From the NCBI RefSeq assembly GCF_001865995.1, contig NZ_MLQQ01000055.1, forward strand, positions 1-44,730: DNA of 44,730 nucleotides, given 5' to 3'. Below are positions 8,191 through 16,561 of the stretch, piece after piece. A program made the translations under genes and the position numbers. The notes beneath the pieces are model-generated. The model had not been told where the DNA came from. It was given only the letters and a program-made list of their open reading frames with translations, and did no database searches. Origin of the DNA: Anaerobacillus arseniciselenatis. GTDB taxonomy: Bacteria > Bacillota > Bacilli > Bacillales > Anaerobacillaceae. Each line of letters starts with the position of its first letter. Position 1 is the stretch's first letter.

Positions 8191-9210
8191 CTAATTCGCT
8201 TCAGCTCTAATACGTTCTACTAAGTCTTCAGCCCAATCATACTCATTGTTCCAATCCTCATACATCGGTTGTACCGCATCGATCATCGCTTGGCGGAATT
8301 CATCATCTGGAATTGTAAATTGTATACCCTGTTCTTGTAAGTATTTTTTATCATCTTCAAAACTTTGTTCCATTAGCTCGAATTCATATGCTGCCGAAAT
8401 CGCCGAAACCTCTTGAACAATTTCTTGTTGTTCTGGTGTTAATCCATTCCAAAAATCTGCATTAATAATATATAAGTTTGGACTAAACATATGATTAGAT
8501 TCTAAAACATCACTTTGAACTTCATACCAACCAGATGCTCTTGTTGTTGCAATTGGATTATCTTGACCATCAATAACTCGTTGCTCTAATCCCGTAAAAA
8601 CTTCTGAAATTGCAAGTGGGGTTACATTTGCTCCAAGACGCTGCCCTAATTCAATATAGTTTGGAATGTTCGGCATTCTTAATCGAAGACCATCAAAGTC
8701 ATCAATAGAATTTAATGTTTTATTACTAGAGAACATTCTAAACCCATTGGCACTCCACGCAAGCGCTTTTACACCGTGAACACTCTCTAAATCCTCAACT
8801 AACTCATCACCAATTGGACCATTGAATACTCTTTTAACATGTTCATAATCTTCAAATAAAAATGGCCATTCAGGTACAGCTAACTTTTCGATTGTTGATT
8901 GCATAATCATTCCCGGAATCCCCATTTCAATCGTTCCGTTACGAACACCATCATAAAATTCTTGTTCAGCCCCAAGTTGACTATTTGGGTAGATTTCAAC
9001 TTTTAAAGTTCCTTCTGATTTTTCCTCAACTAACGGTTTAAACTTTTCCCTTAATGCAACATTCTGAGGATGGTCTTCAGCAAAATAGTTGGCTACCTTA
9101 ATCGTTTTAACTTCACTTCCCCCAGCATCCTCACTACTACACCCTGCAGCTACAGTTAAAAACAACAACATTAAACCAATTCCCAATTTCCCCATAAAAC
9201 TGTACTTCAT
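8191..9210 (-). CDS. dctP: TRAP transporter solute-binding lipoprotein DctP
   Basis: A full-length (339 residues) extracytoplasmic binding protein of a TRAP transporter, probably for a sugar acid such as galactonate or a uronate. The lipobox is TVAAGC (lipid Cys24). Family marks follow: VANYFAEDHPQNVALREKF, the ELGQRLGANVTPLAISEVFTGL region, and VIDGQDNP with the adjacent Arg/Asn positions used to bind the carboxylate. It is encoded downstream of dctQ-dctM and a DapA-like aldolase, with a 210-base gap that carries a half operator. This is the intact counterpart of the intron-interrupted dctP at the left edge; the two differ clearly in sequence, so they are not recent duplicates. Confidence 0.9.
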   Translation of the reverse strand: MKYSFMGKLGIGLMLLFLTVAAGCSSEDAGGSEVKTIKVANYFAEDHPQNVALREKFKPLVEEKSEGTLKVEIYPNSQLGAEQEFYDGVRNGTIEMGIPGMIMQSTIEKLAVPEWPFLFEDYEHVKRVFNGPIGDELVEDLESVHGVKALAWSANGFRMFSSNKTLNSIDDFDGLRLRMPNIPNYIELGQRLGANVTPLAISEVFTGLEQRVIDGQDNPIATTRASGWYEVQSDVLESNHMFSPNLYIINADFWNGLTPEQQEIVQEVSAISAAYEFELMEQSFEDDKKYLQEQGIQFTIPDDEFRQAMIDAVQPMYEDWNNEYDWAEDLVERIRAEAN

Positions 9211-9312
9211 TTTAATCCCCCTTTAAAATGTGTAATATATAGAAAGCCCTTTTGGCAAACTACCTTTGATAAAAAAATGTTGCACTATAATACTTCTACA
9301 TAAACACTACAT

Positions 9313-9327
9313 TATAAAACTGAGTTT
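9313..9327. promoter_or_regulatory. Half copy of the shared operator upstream of dctP
   Basis: TATAAAACT followed by GAGTTT. The left arm is poorly conserved (4 of 9). It lies about 105 bases upstream of the intact dctP gene, in a gap that otherwise shows nothing. Confidence 0.3.
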
Positions 9328-9420
9328 CTTCAAAACTTTAATTAGTCAATGATATATCGGTTTTTAAAACTAAGATTACTCTTACAGTTTGATTTTTTAA
9401 GTTAATCAAATCACTATCTA

Positions 9421-10326
9421 TTAAACTAGTTTAGCCTTACTTAAGATCTGATGTAATTGATCTTTTTTACTTTGATCAAGTGGATACGCTGGCCTTCTAA
9501 CATATGTTGATATATCAATTCTTCGCATTGCAACTGATTCTTTTATAACATTTACGAAAGGGCTATCAATCTTATACATTAACGGTAAATGAGCTAATCT
9601 TTGGTGTAATTCAACAGCAGTTGCTAAATCGTTTTCTTTAAACGCTTGATATATTCCTACTTGGAGTTCTGGTGCGTAGTTGACACTAGCTGAAATTGCA
9701 CCATCTCCACCTAAACAAAGATTATTTAAAAGATGGTCATCATAGCCAGTTAGTACGACAAATTCCGGACGAACATCTTTAACTTTTAAAATCGTCTCAC
9801 GAATTGGCGCTAACGAGTCTACAGTTTGTTTAACACCAACTATGTTAGCGTTTTCAGATGCTAGGTTAGCTAATATTTCTGGTGTTAAATCTTGACCTGT
9901 TACACCCGGGAAGTTATATACTAGAACCGGTATGTCTACTGCCTCACAAATGTCACGATAATGTTTGTATATATTTGCTTCAGATAACCCCCAGTAATTA
10001 GGGTTGATCACAACTACACCATCAGCTCCAATGCTTTTACTATGTTCGTTTAATTTTATTATCTCGTCTGTGCTATTACTTCCTGTTCCAATCAAAGTTG
10101 TCGTTCTGCCATTGACGTATTTAATACAAAATTCAGCAATTTCCATACGTTCTTCAGTACTCATAGTCGTAAATTCTCCACTACTACCTAGAAAGAACAG
10201 CCCATCAACATCACTTTTTAGTAAATGATCAATAAGTTTACCCATACCTCCTTGATCAAATGTTCCATCTTCTTTAAAAATCGTTAGCACTGGAGGTATA
10301 ATTCCTGTAAATTTTTTAGTATCCAA
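9421..10326 (-). CDS. Dihydrodipicolinate synthase/N-acetylneuraminate lyase family aldolase (probable 2-keto-3-deoxy-acid aldolase)
   Basis: A class I pyruvate aldolase or dehydratase of 301 residues with a TIM-barrel fold. Key residues: the GSSGEF carboxylate-binding loop (about 47-52), Tyr137 in YNFPG and Schiff-base Lys166 in GVKQT. It lies between dctM and dctP of a TRAP operon, so a role in sugar-acid breakdown (KDG, KDGal or 2-keto-3-deoxy-pentonate aldolase, like E. coli YagE/YjhH) fits better than lysine biosynthesis. If it cleaves unphosphorylated KDG it offers a second route beside KdgK-Eda. Translation appears to start at a TTG after AAGAGGATG. Confidence 0.82.
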   Translation of the reverse strand: MDTKKFTGIIPPVLTIFKEDGTFDQGGMGKLIDHLLKSDVDGLFFLGSSGEFTTMSTEERMEIAEFCIKYVNGRTTTLIGTGSNSTDEIIKLNEHSKSIGADGVVVINPNYWGLSEANIYKHYRDICEAVDIPVLVYNFPGVTGQDLTPEILANLASENANIVGVKQTVDSLAPIRETILKVKDVRPEFVVLTGYDDHLLNNLCLGGDGAISASVNYAPELQVGIYQAFKENDLATAVELHQRLAHLPLMYKIDSPFVNVIKESVAMRRIDISTYVRRPAYPLDQSKKDQLHQILSKAKLV

Positions 10327-10352
10327 TTTTGTTCATCCTCTTTTCTCTTATG

Positions 10353-11633
10353 TTATTTCATGAATATTTCTAGCGGTACAAGTACTATTTGTGGGAATAA
10401 CACTAATAGTACCAATACGAGCATTTGGACTATCAAGAATGGCCATATCCCTTTGGCAATATCGATAATACTAATTTTACTTATACCACAAGCAACGTAT
10501 AATACTGTGCCTACTGGTGGAGTAATTAAACCGATACAAAGGTTAATAACCATTAAAATACCAAAATAAACTGGATCAATTCCAAGTCCTACTACTGTCG
10601 GTAAAAGAACCGGTGTGAAAATTAATATTGCAGGAGTCATATCCATAACAACCCCAACTAAAAGTAAGAACACCATTAAAATGAGTAGCATCACTGTTGG
10701 ATTTGACGTAATATTATTTAAAAATTGTGCTAATTCTGCTGGAACTTGTGCAACTGTAATAACCCATGCAGTTACCATTGCCGCAGATGCTAAGAACATT
10801 ACTACCCCTGTCGTTCTTGCTGCACTTACTAAAACTTGAGGTAGATCTCTAACTTTTAAATCGCCGCGATAAACTGTAAAGCTAATTAAAAGCGCATATA
10901 CACAAGCAATAACTGCCGCTTCAGTCGGAGTAAAAACTCCACCTCTTAGACCAACAATAATAATTAATGGCATAAATAATGCCCAAATAGCTGAGCCGAA
11001 ACTTCTAATTCTCTCTTTATTTGTTGCTTTTGGAAGTGTTTCATAATTATCTTTTCTAGCAATTAAATACCAAACAATCATTAAACCAGTTGCAAATATA
11101 ATCCCTGGGACAATCCCAGCCATAAATAATTGCGTTATCGACACACCACCTATAACCCCATACATGATTAACGGAATACTCGGTGGAATGATCGGCGCAA
11201 TTATCCCAGACGAAGCAACTAAACCACTGGCTCTTTTTATATCATAACCTTTTGCTGCCATCATCGGAATTAAGATAGCACCTAAAGCTGCTGTATCAGC
11301 AACGGCAGAACCAGATAAACCTGCAAACATTACCCCGGCGATAATAGTTACATAACCTAACCCACCTCTAATGTGGCCCACTAATGTTGTCGCAAACCCA
11401 ACAACACGCTTTGAAATTCCACCTGCATTCATTATTTCTCCAGCAAGTATAAAAAACGGAATAGCCATCAGCGGGAAATTATTGGCTCCGTTCACTAGAC
11501 TTTGAGTAATGATTTGCGGATCATAAATTCCCATTGTAATCGTCATAACTACTGCACTCATAAGCATTGAAAATGCCACTGGTACTCCTAAAAACAAGAA
11601 GAAAAATAAGACCCCTAAAAATACCCAGATCAT
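10353..11633 (-). CDS. dctM: TRAP transporter large permease DctM
   Basis: The 12-helix-type channel subunit (426 residues) of a tripartite, ion-driven importer. It is hydrophobic throughout, with the family stretches FLGVPVAFSMLMSAVV, FFILAGEIMNAGGISKRVV, GLSGSAVADTAALGAILIPMM and IIAPIIPPSIPLIMYGVIGG. Its ATG overlaps the dctQ stop in an ATGA arrangement, so the two are translationally coupled. The aldolase gene starts 26 bases after its stop. It works with DctQ and the DctP at 8191-9210; the interrupted dctP at the left edge has no permease of its own in view and may once have shared this one or an off-window partner. Confidence 0.95.
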   Translation of the reverse strand: MIWVFLGVLFFFLFLGVPVAFSMLMSAVVMTITMGIYDPQIITQSLVNGANNFPLMAIPFFILAGEIMNAGGISKRVVGFATTLVGHIRGGLGYVTIIAGVMFAGLSGSAVADTAALGAILIPMMAAKGYDIKRASGLVASSGIIAPIIPPSIPLIMYGVIGGVSITQLFMAGIVPGIIFATGLMIVWYLIARKDNYETLPKATNKERIRSFGSAIWALFMPLIIIVGLRGGVFTPTEAAVIACVYALLISFTVYRGDLKVRDLPQVLVSAARTTGVVMFLASAAMVTAWVITVAQVPAELAQFLNNITSNPTVMLLILMVFLLLVGVVMDMTPAILIFTPVLLPTVVGLGIDPVYFGILMVINLCIGLITPPVGTVLYVACGISKISIIDIAKGIWPFLIVQMLVLVLLVLFPQIVLVPLEIFMK

Positions 11634-12148
11634 TGATCTCCCTCCTTTTCTACAACTTTATCTCTAACATAAGCAGGAGGATCTTGATCAAATACTACAT
11701 ATCGAATAGTTTGTGTAATACTCATAAGGATCATCACAAAAGCAGCTAACGTTCCTGCAAAAAACAACACTGATAACGGAATTCCCGTAGCCGGACCGTA
11801 ACTGTTACTGTTAATGACCATCATTTTCATCCCACCATTAATGACAATTGCCATTAGACCTATAATGACTAAGTTATTTAAGACATACAGGACTTTCTGA
11901 AGCTTTGGCTTTAAAGAACCTATAAATAGATCAACACCTAAATGAGCTTTATCTTTAAATGCAACAATTGTACCTAAAAATACAATCCATACAAATAAAT
12001 ATCTAGCCATTTCCTCTGACCAGGTGATCCCTGAATTAAATACATACCTTAAAACTACATTCATAAAAACGAGAATAACCATTGATGATAAAAAAATAGT
12101 AATTGTAGTTGTCAAAATTGTATTTAGAAATTTTAATACTTTATTCAC
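11630..12148 (-). CDS. dctQ: TRAP transporter small permease DctQ
   Basis: A four-helix small membrane subunit. NVVLRYVFNSGITWSEEMAR followed by LFVWIVFLGTIVAF is the DctQ signature. Two starts are possible: a GTG at 12148 directly after GGGGGAGG (172 residues, typical N-terminus), or a TTG at 12193 after AAGGGG (187 residues). I prefer the GTG because the extra residues lie before the usual beginning and encode the ribosome-binding site. It is the first gene of the operon dctQ-dctM-aldolase-dctP. The upstream gap holds a cre-like site and a copy of the shared operator. Confidence 0.88.
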   Translation of the reverse strand: MNKVLKFLNTILTTTITIFLSSMVILVFMNVVLRYVFNSGITWSEEMARYLFVWIVFLGTIVAFKDKAHLGVDLFIGSLKPKLQKVLYVLNNLVIIGLMAIVINGGMKMMVINSNSYGPATGIPLSVLFFAGTLAAFVMILMSITQTIRYVVFDQDPPAYVRDKVVEKEGDQ

Positions 12149-12307
12149 AATTCCTCCCCCATATCTAAGCACTTTTAGGAATAAATTCCCCAATATAGTC
12201 CCCTTGATTGGGTACCTTCACCCTAATACTATGCTTTGAAAATATTACACAATTAAAAACTCCACTTACACAGCGGGTTTCATCCCCTTCTTTATAAAAC
12301 TCATTAA

Positions 12308-12321
12308 TGTAAACGGATACA
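12308..12321. promoter_or_regulatory. Candidate CcpA cre site upstream of dctQ
   Basis: TGTAAACGGATACA matches TGWAANCGNTNWCA at 13 of 14 positions, about 160 bases upstream of the proposed dctQ start. Confidence 0.5.
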
Positions 12322-12364
12322 AATAAGCATTTTAAAACTTCACTTAGAAAATAACCACCTCTTT

Positions 12365-12383
12365 TGTTCTATATTATAAAACT
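12365..12383. promoter_or_regulatory. Shared palindromic operator upstream of dctQ
   Basis: TGTTCTATA-T-TATAAAACT, with a perfect right arm and 7 of 9 in the left, followed by CAGTTTTACC as the third half-site. Together with the cre site it gives the TRAP operon the same control signature as dgoD. The rest of 12194-12600 shows nothing further. Confidence 0.55.
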
Positions 12384-12600
12384 CAGTTTTACCAAATGCT
12401 CTTAGTAAAAATATTAATAGCCTTTTCGTTAAATGTCAATAAATATTTAGACTTATTTAAATTTTCATAATAATCAAGTTGATCAGGTCTCAAAAATACC
12501 AATTTTTAATATTATTTAGAACTTTTTAGATTAATTTCTCTTAAACTACAACCGCTCACCCGATACTTTTTGAAGTATTGGCTCAATATCTAGATATCAA

Positions 12601-13854
12601 TCACCCTGACTTTCTTTTTCGAGATAAAACGACTTCCTCCTTACTGGGTAAATGATAATTTTCTACATATTTCGCTATAAGTGCACCAATCAGTAAAGAC
12701 CAAACAGGAGCACTAATATTTAAAATGGATATATTGGATAAAGCAATAACGAACGAAAATGTTGCTCCTATTTTAATTGTTGGATTCGCAAAGCTAGTGT
12801 GCAAGCTATTCGAGAATACACCAAGTAATGCTAAACCAACTACAAGTGCTATAAATTCTCGTGGAAATGCTTGAATAACAGGGACTAATTTCCAGGAAAA
12901 TAAGCCAAATAATAGAAGGATCGCCCCAGATATTACCGCTGCCATATATCGCTTTTCTTTTGGGCCTGCTTCTTCCCCAGAACAAATAGCTGACATCATC
13001 CCACCGATATTTGCTGATTGTCCCCCGAAAAAACTTGTAATGATCGAAAAGATCCCACTTAAAGTTACGATACTATTCATTGGCGGATGATAGCCGTTTT
13101 GTCTTATGGCACCAATCCCAACTGCTGCATCATTACTTAAAATAAGCAATGCTAATGGCAGAGCAACAGAAAGAAAACTAATCAAATTAAAATCAGGACT
13201 TTGTATCGTTGGTAGGACAAAGGGAGATGAAAAACTGCTAAGATTTATCGGTTCTGTTAATTGTAAAAAAACAAATGCAATTACAATAGATGCTATAATA
13301 GGTGGAATTTTCAAATTCCATTTACTAAAAATAAAATAGCTAATCACTGCAACTCCACCTACTAGTGGTAGTTTCTGAATCGACCCTATAAAATCAATCA
13401 TATATTTCATAATCATCCCCGCTAGCATTGCTGCGATAATTTCTTTAGGTACATAATGCAGCAATTTAGAAAACATGCCGAGATAGCCGACAATGAATAT
13501 TAAAACCCCTGATAAAATATAAGCACCGATCAATTCTTGATAGGTAAAATGGGCAGTTACCGTTGCTAAAAAAGCAACACCTGTTATCGAATGTGCACCA
13601 ACGATCGGGATTCGATAATACAGTGGAATTAAAATACTAAAAATCCCACCGAATACATAAACAGAAAACATCCAAAGAATGGTCTGTACTGTTGTAAAGC
13701 TTCCATTTGCCGCTGCTTCTAAAATTAGTGCAGGTGCCCCAGTTACTGCTAATAAGCCAGAAACAAATCCAACTCCAATATTATTAACATTTAAATCTTT
13801 AAGCGGATTTTTATTCCAATTTTTTCTCATTTGAATTCGTTCAATTTTATACAT
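12601..13854 (-). CDS. BenE-like secondary transporter (benzoate/H+ symporter family)
   Basis: A 417-residue integral membrane protein with roughly 11-12 hydrophobic segments. The opening GVGFVSGLLAVTGAPALILEAA, then YYRIPIVGAHSITGVAFLA and the later SNDAAVGIGAIRQNGYHPPMNSIVTLSGIFSIITS region resemble BenE-family permeases, which belong to the wider nucleobase/anion transporter fold. Known members carry aromatic acids, but here the gene lies alone between the TRAP operon and the lar operon with a copy of the sugar-acid operator right next to its ribosome-binding site. An organic or hydroxy acid is therefore a reasonable substrate guess; nothing in the sequence fixes it. Confidence 0.75.
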   Translation of the reverse strand: MYKIERIQMRKNWNKNPLKDLNVNNIGVGFVSGLLAVTGAPALILEAAANGSFTTVQTILWMFSVYVFGGIFSILIPLYYRIPIVGAHSITGVAFLATVTAHFTYQELIGAYILSGVLIFIVGYLGMFSKLLHYVPKEIIAAMLAGMIMKYMIDFIGSIQKLPLVGGVAVISYFIFSKWNLKIPPIIASIVIAFVFLQLTEPINLSSFSSPFVLPTIQSPDFNLISFLSVALPLALLILSNDAAVGIGAIRQNGYHPPMNSIVTLSGIFSIITSFFGGQSANIGGMMSAICSGEEAGPKEKRYMAAVISGAILLLFGLFSWKLVPVIQAFPREFIALVVGLALLGVFSNSLHTSFANPTIKIGATFSFVIALSNISILNISAPVWSLLIGALIAKYVENYHLPSKEEVVLSRKRKSG

Positions 13855-13868
13855 TGGAACACCCCTTC

Positions 13869-13887
13869 AGTTTTATATTAAAAAAGT
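13869..13887. promoter_or_regulatory. Copy of the shared operator at the BenE-like gene
   Basis: AGTTTTATA-T-TAAAAAAGT, with a perfect left arm and 7 of 9 in the right. It ends 15 bases before the start codon, next to the ribosome-binding site, a position suited to repression. Confidence 0.4.
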
Positions 13888-13991
13888 ACTATTTCTAAAA
13901 GTTTAATTTTTTTACCTCCCACAACTCTAAATATTCCTGTCGTTTAACTTTTTAGATACCGATTTCTCCACATAATTTGAACTACTAAATA

Positions 13992-14036
13992 AAATCCCCT
14001 ACTCTTATCGTACACATCGCAAGTAGTAGGGGATTT
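13992..14036 (-). terminator. Terminator of the lar operon
   Basis: Perfect 12-bp inverted repeat AAATCCCCTACT (13992-14003) / AGTAGGGGATTT (14025-14036), followed on the minus strand by a T-rich tail, about 20 bases past the larC1 stop. Confidence 0.8.
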
Positions 14037-14058
14037 ATGTTATTTAGTCATATAATTT

Positions 14059-14817
14059 TTATTCACCTAACATTACTCGTAAAACATTCGGGTGGTCTGC
14101 AAAATCTTTTGTTCCAGCTCCGTATCCAATTGCTTGTATTTTCATAGATGGGATTGGTCCAAAGTGTTCGGCTAAAACAGCTAATATACCTGCTCCTGTC
14201 GGAGTCGTTAACTCTCCCATTATTTTAGTTTCTTTAATTGGAATTCCTTTTAATAATTCAAGGGTAGCTGGTGCAGGTACTGGATACATTCCATGTGCAA
14301 TACGAATATAGCCATTCCCAACTGGGACAGAGGAAGAAACTACTTTTGAAATATTGAGGTGATCTAATAAAATACTTGTCCCAACAATATCAATAATCGA
14401 ATCTACACCGCCAACTTCATGAAAGTGAACCTTTTCAAAAGGCATGTTATGAATTTTGGCTTCCGCTCGACCGATTACTTCAAAAATTTGTAATGCGACC
14501 TTTTTCACATTTTCATTAAAATCAGCACTTTCAATCATTTTTACAATATCACTATAATGACGGTGGTGATGGTGTTCATGATGATGGTGGTGGCCATGAT
14601 GATGATCATGATTATTTTCCTCAACTAATACATCAAATTTTGTCGCGGAAACTCCTTTTTTTACAACCTTTTCCCACGTTAATTTATATTCAGAATCAAA
14701 GTTTAATTTACGTAATTCATCCTCTAAATAATTAGGGTCTGCTCCTAAATCCAGCAAAGCACCGATTGTCATATCGCCACTAATTCCAGAGAAGCAATCG
14801 AAATATAATGTTTTCAT
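14059..14817 (-). CDS. larC1: Nickel-pincer cofactor biosynthesis protein LarC, N-terminal half (LarC1)
   Basis: 252 residues covering only the N-terminal domain of LarC, which inserts nickel into the bis-thiocarboxylated pyridinium nucleotide. It begins with YFDCFSGISGDMTIGALLDLG. A very His-rich loop at about 69-87 (around 14 His) probably binds Ni2+. FHEVGGVDSIIDIVG, SSVPVGNGYIRIAHGMYPVPAPATLELL and TPTGAGILAVLA follow. It stops cleanly after HPNVLRVMLGE, the usual hinge before the C-terminal domain. That domain is encoded separately at 5485-5946. Last gene of larE-larB-larC1, 4 bases after larB, with a ribosome-binding site GGAAGGTG and a strong terminator behind it. Confidence 0.92.
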   Translation of the reverse strand: MKTLYFDCFSGISGDMTIGALLDLGADPNYLEDELRKLNFDSEYKLTWEKVVKKGVSATKFDVLVEENNHDHHHGHHHHHEHHHHRHYSDIVKMIESADFNENVKKVALQIFEVIGRAEAKIHNMPFEKVHFHEVGGVDSIIDIVGTSILLDHLNISKVVSSSVPVGNGYIRIAHGMYPVPAPATLELLKGIPIKETKIMGELTTPTGAGILAVLAEHFGPIPSMKIQAIGYGAGTKDFADHPNVLRVMLGE

Positions 14818-14821
14818 TATG

Positions 14822-15595
14822 TCACCTTCCTAAAAGTTCTGTGTTACGGTGGATTTTATGAATCGTAGTAGCAAAATACCCCGCACCAAAACCGTTATCA
14901 ATATTCATGACACTTACTCCAGATGCACATGAATTTAACATTGTTAATAATGCTGACAAGCCTTGGAAGTTAGCACCATAACCAATGCTTGTTGGAACAG
15001 CTACAATAGGGTTACTAATTAGTCCACCGACAACACTCGGGAGCGCCCCCTCCATACCGGCAACACAAATCGTCACAGTTGCTTGCTCGATTTCTTCTAA
15101 ATGGTGAAACAAACGATGAATACCAGCAACACCTACATCATATATTCGTCGAACGTGGACTCCAAAAGCTTCAGCTGTAACTGCTGCTTCCTCAGCTACT
15201 GATAAATCTGATGTCCCTGCACACACAACAGCAATATAGCCATTATAAAGAAAGTCGGGTTCAGATTCACTCTTCCATAAAACGGTTCTCGCTTTTGCAT
15301 TATATACAATATCAGGAATAACTTTTTTAATAGCATCTGCTTTTTCTCGATCAACTCTCGTAGCTAAAACTCGATTGGTATTTTGTTGTAGGGAGGAGAT
15401 AATAGAAATAATTTGCTCTGCATCTTTACCTTCTCCGAATATAATTTCTGGAAATCCTGTTCTAGTTTCTCTTTGATGATCGATTTTTGCAAATCCAATA
15501 TCTTCAAAGGACGATAACGCCGTTTTTGCTTTATCTACTGATAATGTTCCTTCACGTACTTGCATTAAAATTTCGTCTAGATTGTTTCGATCCAC
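14822..15595 (-). CDS. larB: Nickel-pincer cofactor biosynthesis protein LarB (NaAD carboxylase/hydrolase)
   Basis: LarB carboxylates and hydrolyses nicotinic acid adenine dinucleotide to give pyridinium-3,5-dicarboxylate mononucleotide, the first step of the cofactor route. The C-terminal two thirds has the PurE/AIR-carboxylase-like fold: VVCAGTSDLSVAEEAAVTAE, VAGMEGALPSVVGGL, VAVPTSIGYGA and LNSCASGVSVMNIDNGFGAG. I place the start at the GTG at 15595, 5 bases after AAAAGGTGA (257 residues); a GTG at 15604 lies within that Shine-Dalgarno sequence. Middle gene of the lar operon, 108 bases downstream of larE. Confidence 0.92.
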   Translation of the reverse strand: MDRNNLDEILMQVREGTLSVDKAKTALSSFEDIGFAKIDHQRETRTGFPEIIFGEGKDAEQIISIISSLQQNTNRVLATRVDREKADAIKKVIPDIVYNAKARTVLWKSESEPDFLYNGYIAVVCAGTSDLSVAEEAAVTAEAFGVHVRRIYDVGVAGIHRLFHHLEEIEQATVTICVAGMEGALPSVVGGLISNPIVAVPTSIGYGANFQGLSALLTMLNSCASGVSVMNIDNGFGAGYFATTIHKIHRNTELLGR

Positions 15596-15703
15596 TGTTG
15601 TCACCTTTTCTCTAATAGTTTAAATGATTTTACCCATTTCTTTTCATACGATAAGTAGGCCCTTAAAGTAGGCGCTTACAAATCAGCTATAACTTATGAC
15701 CAA

Positions 15704-16519
15704 TTAGTTACTTATTGATGAAACGAGGACTTTGTTCATACTACCACTTTGATAACCTAAAAGATCAATCGTTACATATTTATATCCGTAAGACTGAAGT
15801 TTTTCACTAATTAATGTATGCTTATTTATAATGAGTTCCATATCTATTGGTTCAACTTCAATTCTAGCAATTTCCCCATGCGTGCGAACACGAACTTGTT
15901 TAATCCCTAATTGCTTAATAAAAGCTTCAGATTTTTCCACTTTCGTGAGCTTTTCTAACGTAATTTCTTCACCATATGCAATCCGTGAAGATAAACACGC
16001 GAGAGCGGGTTTATCCCATGTGGGAAGATTTAGTTGTTTTGAAAGTTCACGAATTTCAACTTTAAAAAGACCTGCTTCTTGAAGTGGTCCTCGGGCACCA
16101 TGCTCTTTAGCAGCTCTAATTCCTGGACGATGTTCTCCTAAGTCATCAGCGATGAGGCCGTATACAACATTGGTAAACCTTTTTTGCTCCATGATTGGTT
16201 TTATTTCTTCAAACAATCCATTTTTACAATAATAACAGCGGTCTTCATCATTCTGACTATAACCTGGAATATTTAACTCAGAAGTTTCTATAACTTCATG
16301 GCGCGCTCCAAGTTGTTTCGCATATCGTAATGCTTCTTCTAATTCACTTAAAGGATATGTTTCAGAGTTCGCTGTTACCGCAAGAACTTTTTCCTGACCT
16401 AAAACATCTAAAGCCACCTTTAATAAAAGAGTACTATCAACACCGCCTGAATAAGCAACAACAACACTACCCATTTCTTTTAAAATTTCTTTTAATTTTT
16501 CATATTTTTCATATAACAA
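15704..16519 (-). CDS. larE: Nickel-pincer cofactor biosynthesis sulfurtransferase LarE
   Basis: LarE is an ATP-dependent sulfur transferase that turns the two carboxylates of the LarB product into thiocarboxylates. The PP-loop is SGGVDS (24-29), and the family segments YGLIADDLGEHRPGIRAAKEHGA and PALACLSSRIAYGEEIT are intact. Cysteines occur at Cys95 and Cys98 (RCYYCK) and Cys175 (ACLSSR). Cys175 matches the sacrificial Cys176 of Lactiplantibacillus; a three-cysteine set has been linked to [4Fe-4S]-containing, catalytic LarE enzymes. Translation starts at TTG after GAGGTGAG. First gene of the lar operon, with a good copy of the shared operator 43 bases upstream. Confidence 0.92.
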   Translation of the reverse strand: MLYEKYEKLKEILKEMGSVVVAYSGGVDSTLLLKVALDVLGQEKVLAVTANSETYPLSELEEALRYAKQLGARHEVIETSELNIPGYSQNDEDRCYYCKNGLFEEIKPIMEQKRFTNVVYGLIADDLGEHRPGIRAAKEHGARGPLQEAGLFKVEIRELSKQLNLPTWDKPALACLSSRIAYGEEITLEKLTKVEKSEAFIKQLGIKQVRVRTHGEIARIEVEPIDMELIINKHTLISEKLQSYGYKYVTIDLLGYQSGSMNKVLVSSISN

Positions 16520-16561
16520 AATTTCTCACCTCGATTTTAAGGGGTTACTTCCACTACATAT

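Noticed and set aside
12540..12600. Terminator after the BenE-like gene
   Set aside because: Short pairing (AATACTT/AAGTATC) exists but without a T run or a GC-rich stem.
14059..14821. Programmed frameshift joining larC1 to larC2
   Set aside because: No LarC C-terminal sequence follows larC1; a terminator does. The C-terminal half is encoded 8 kb away on the other strand.
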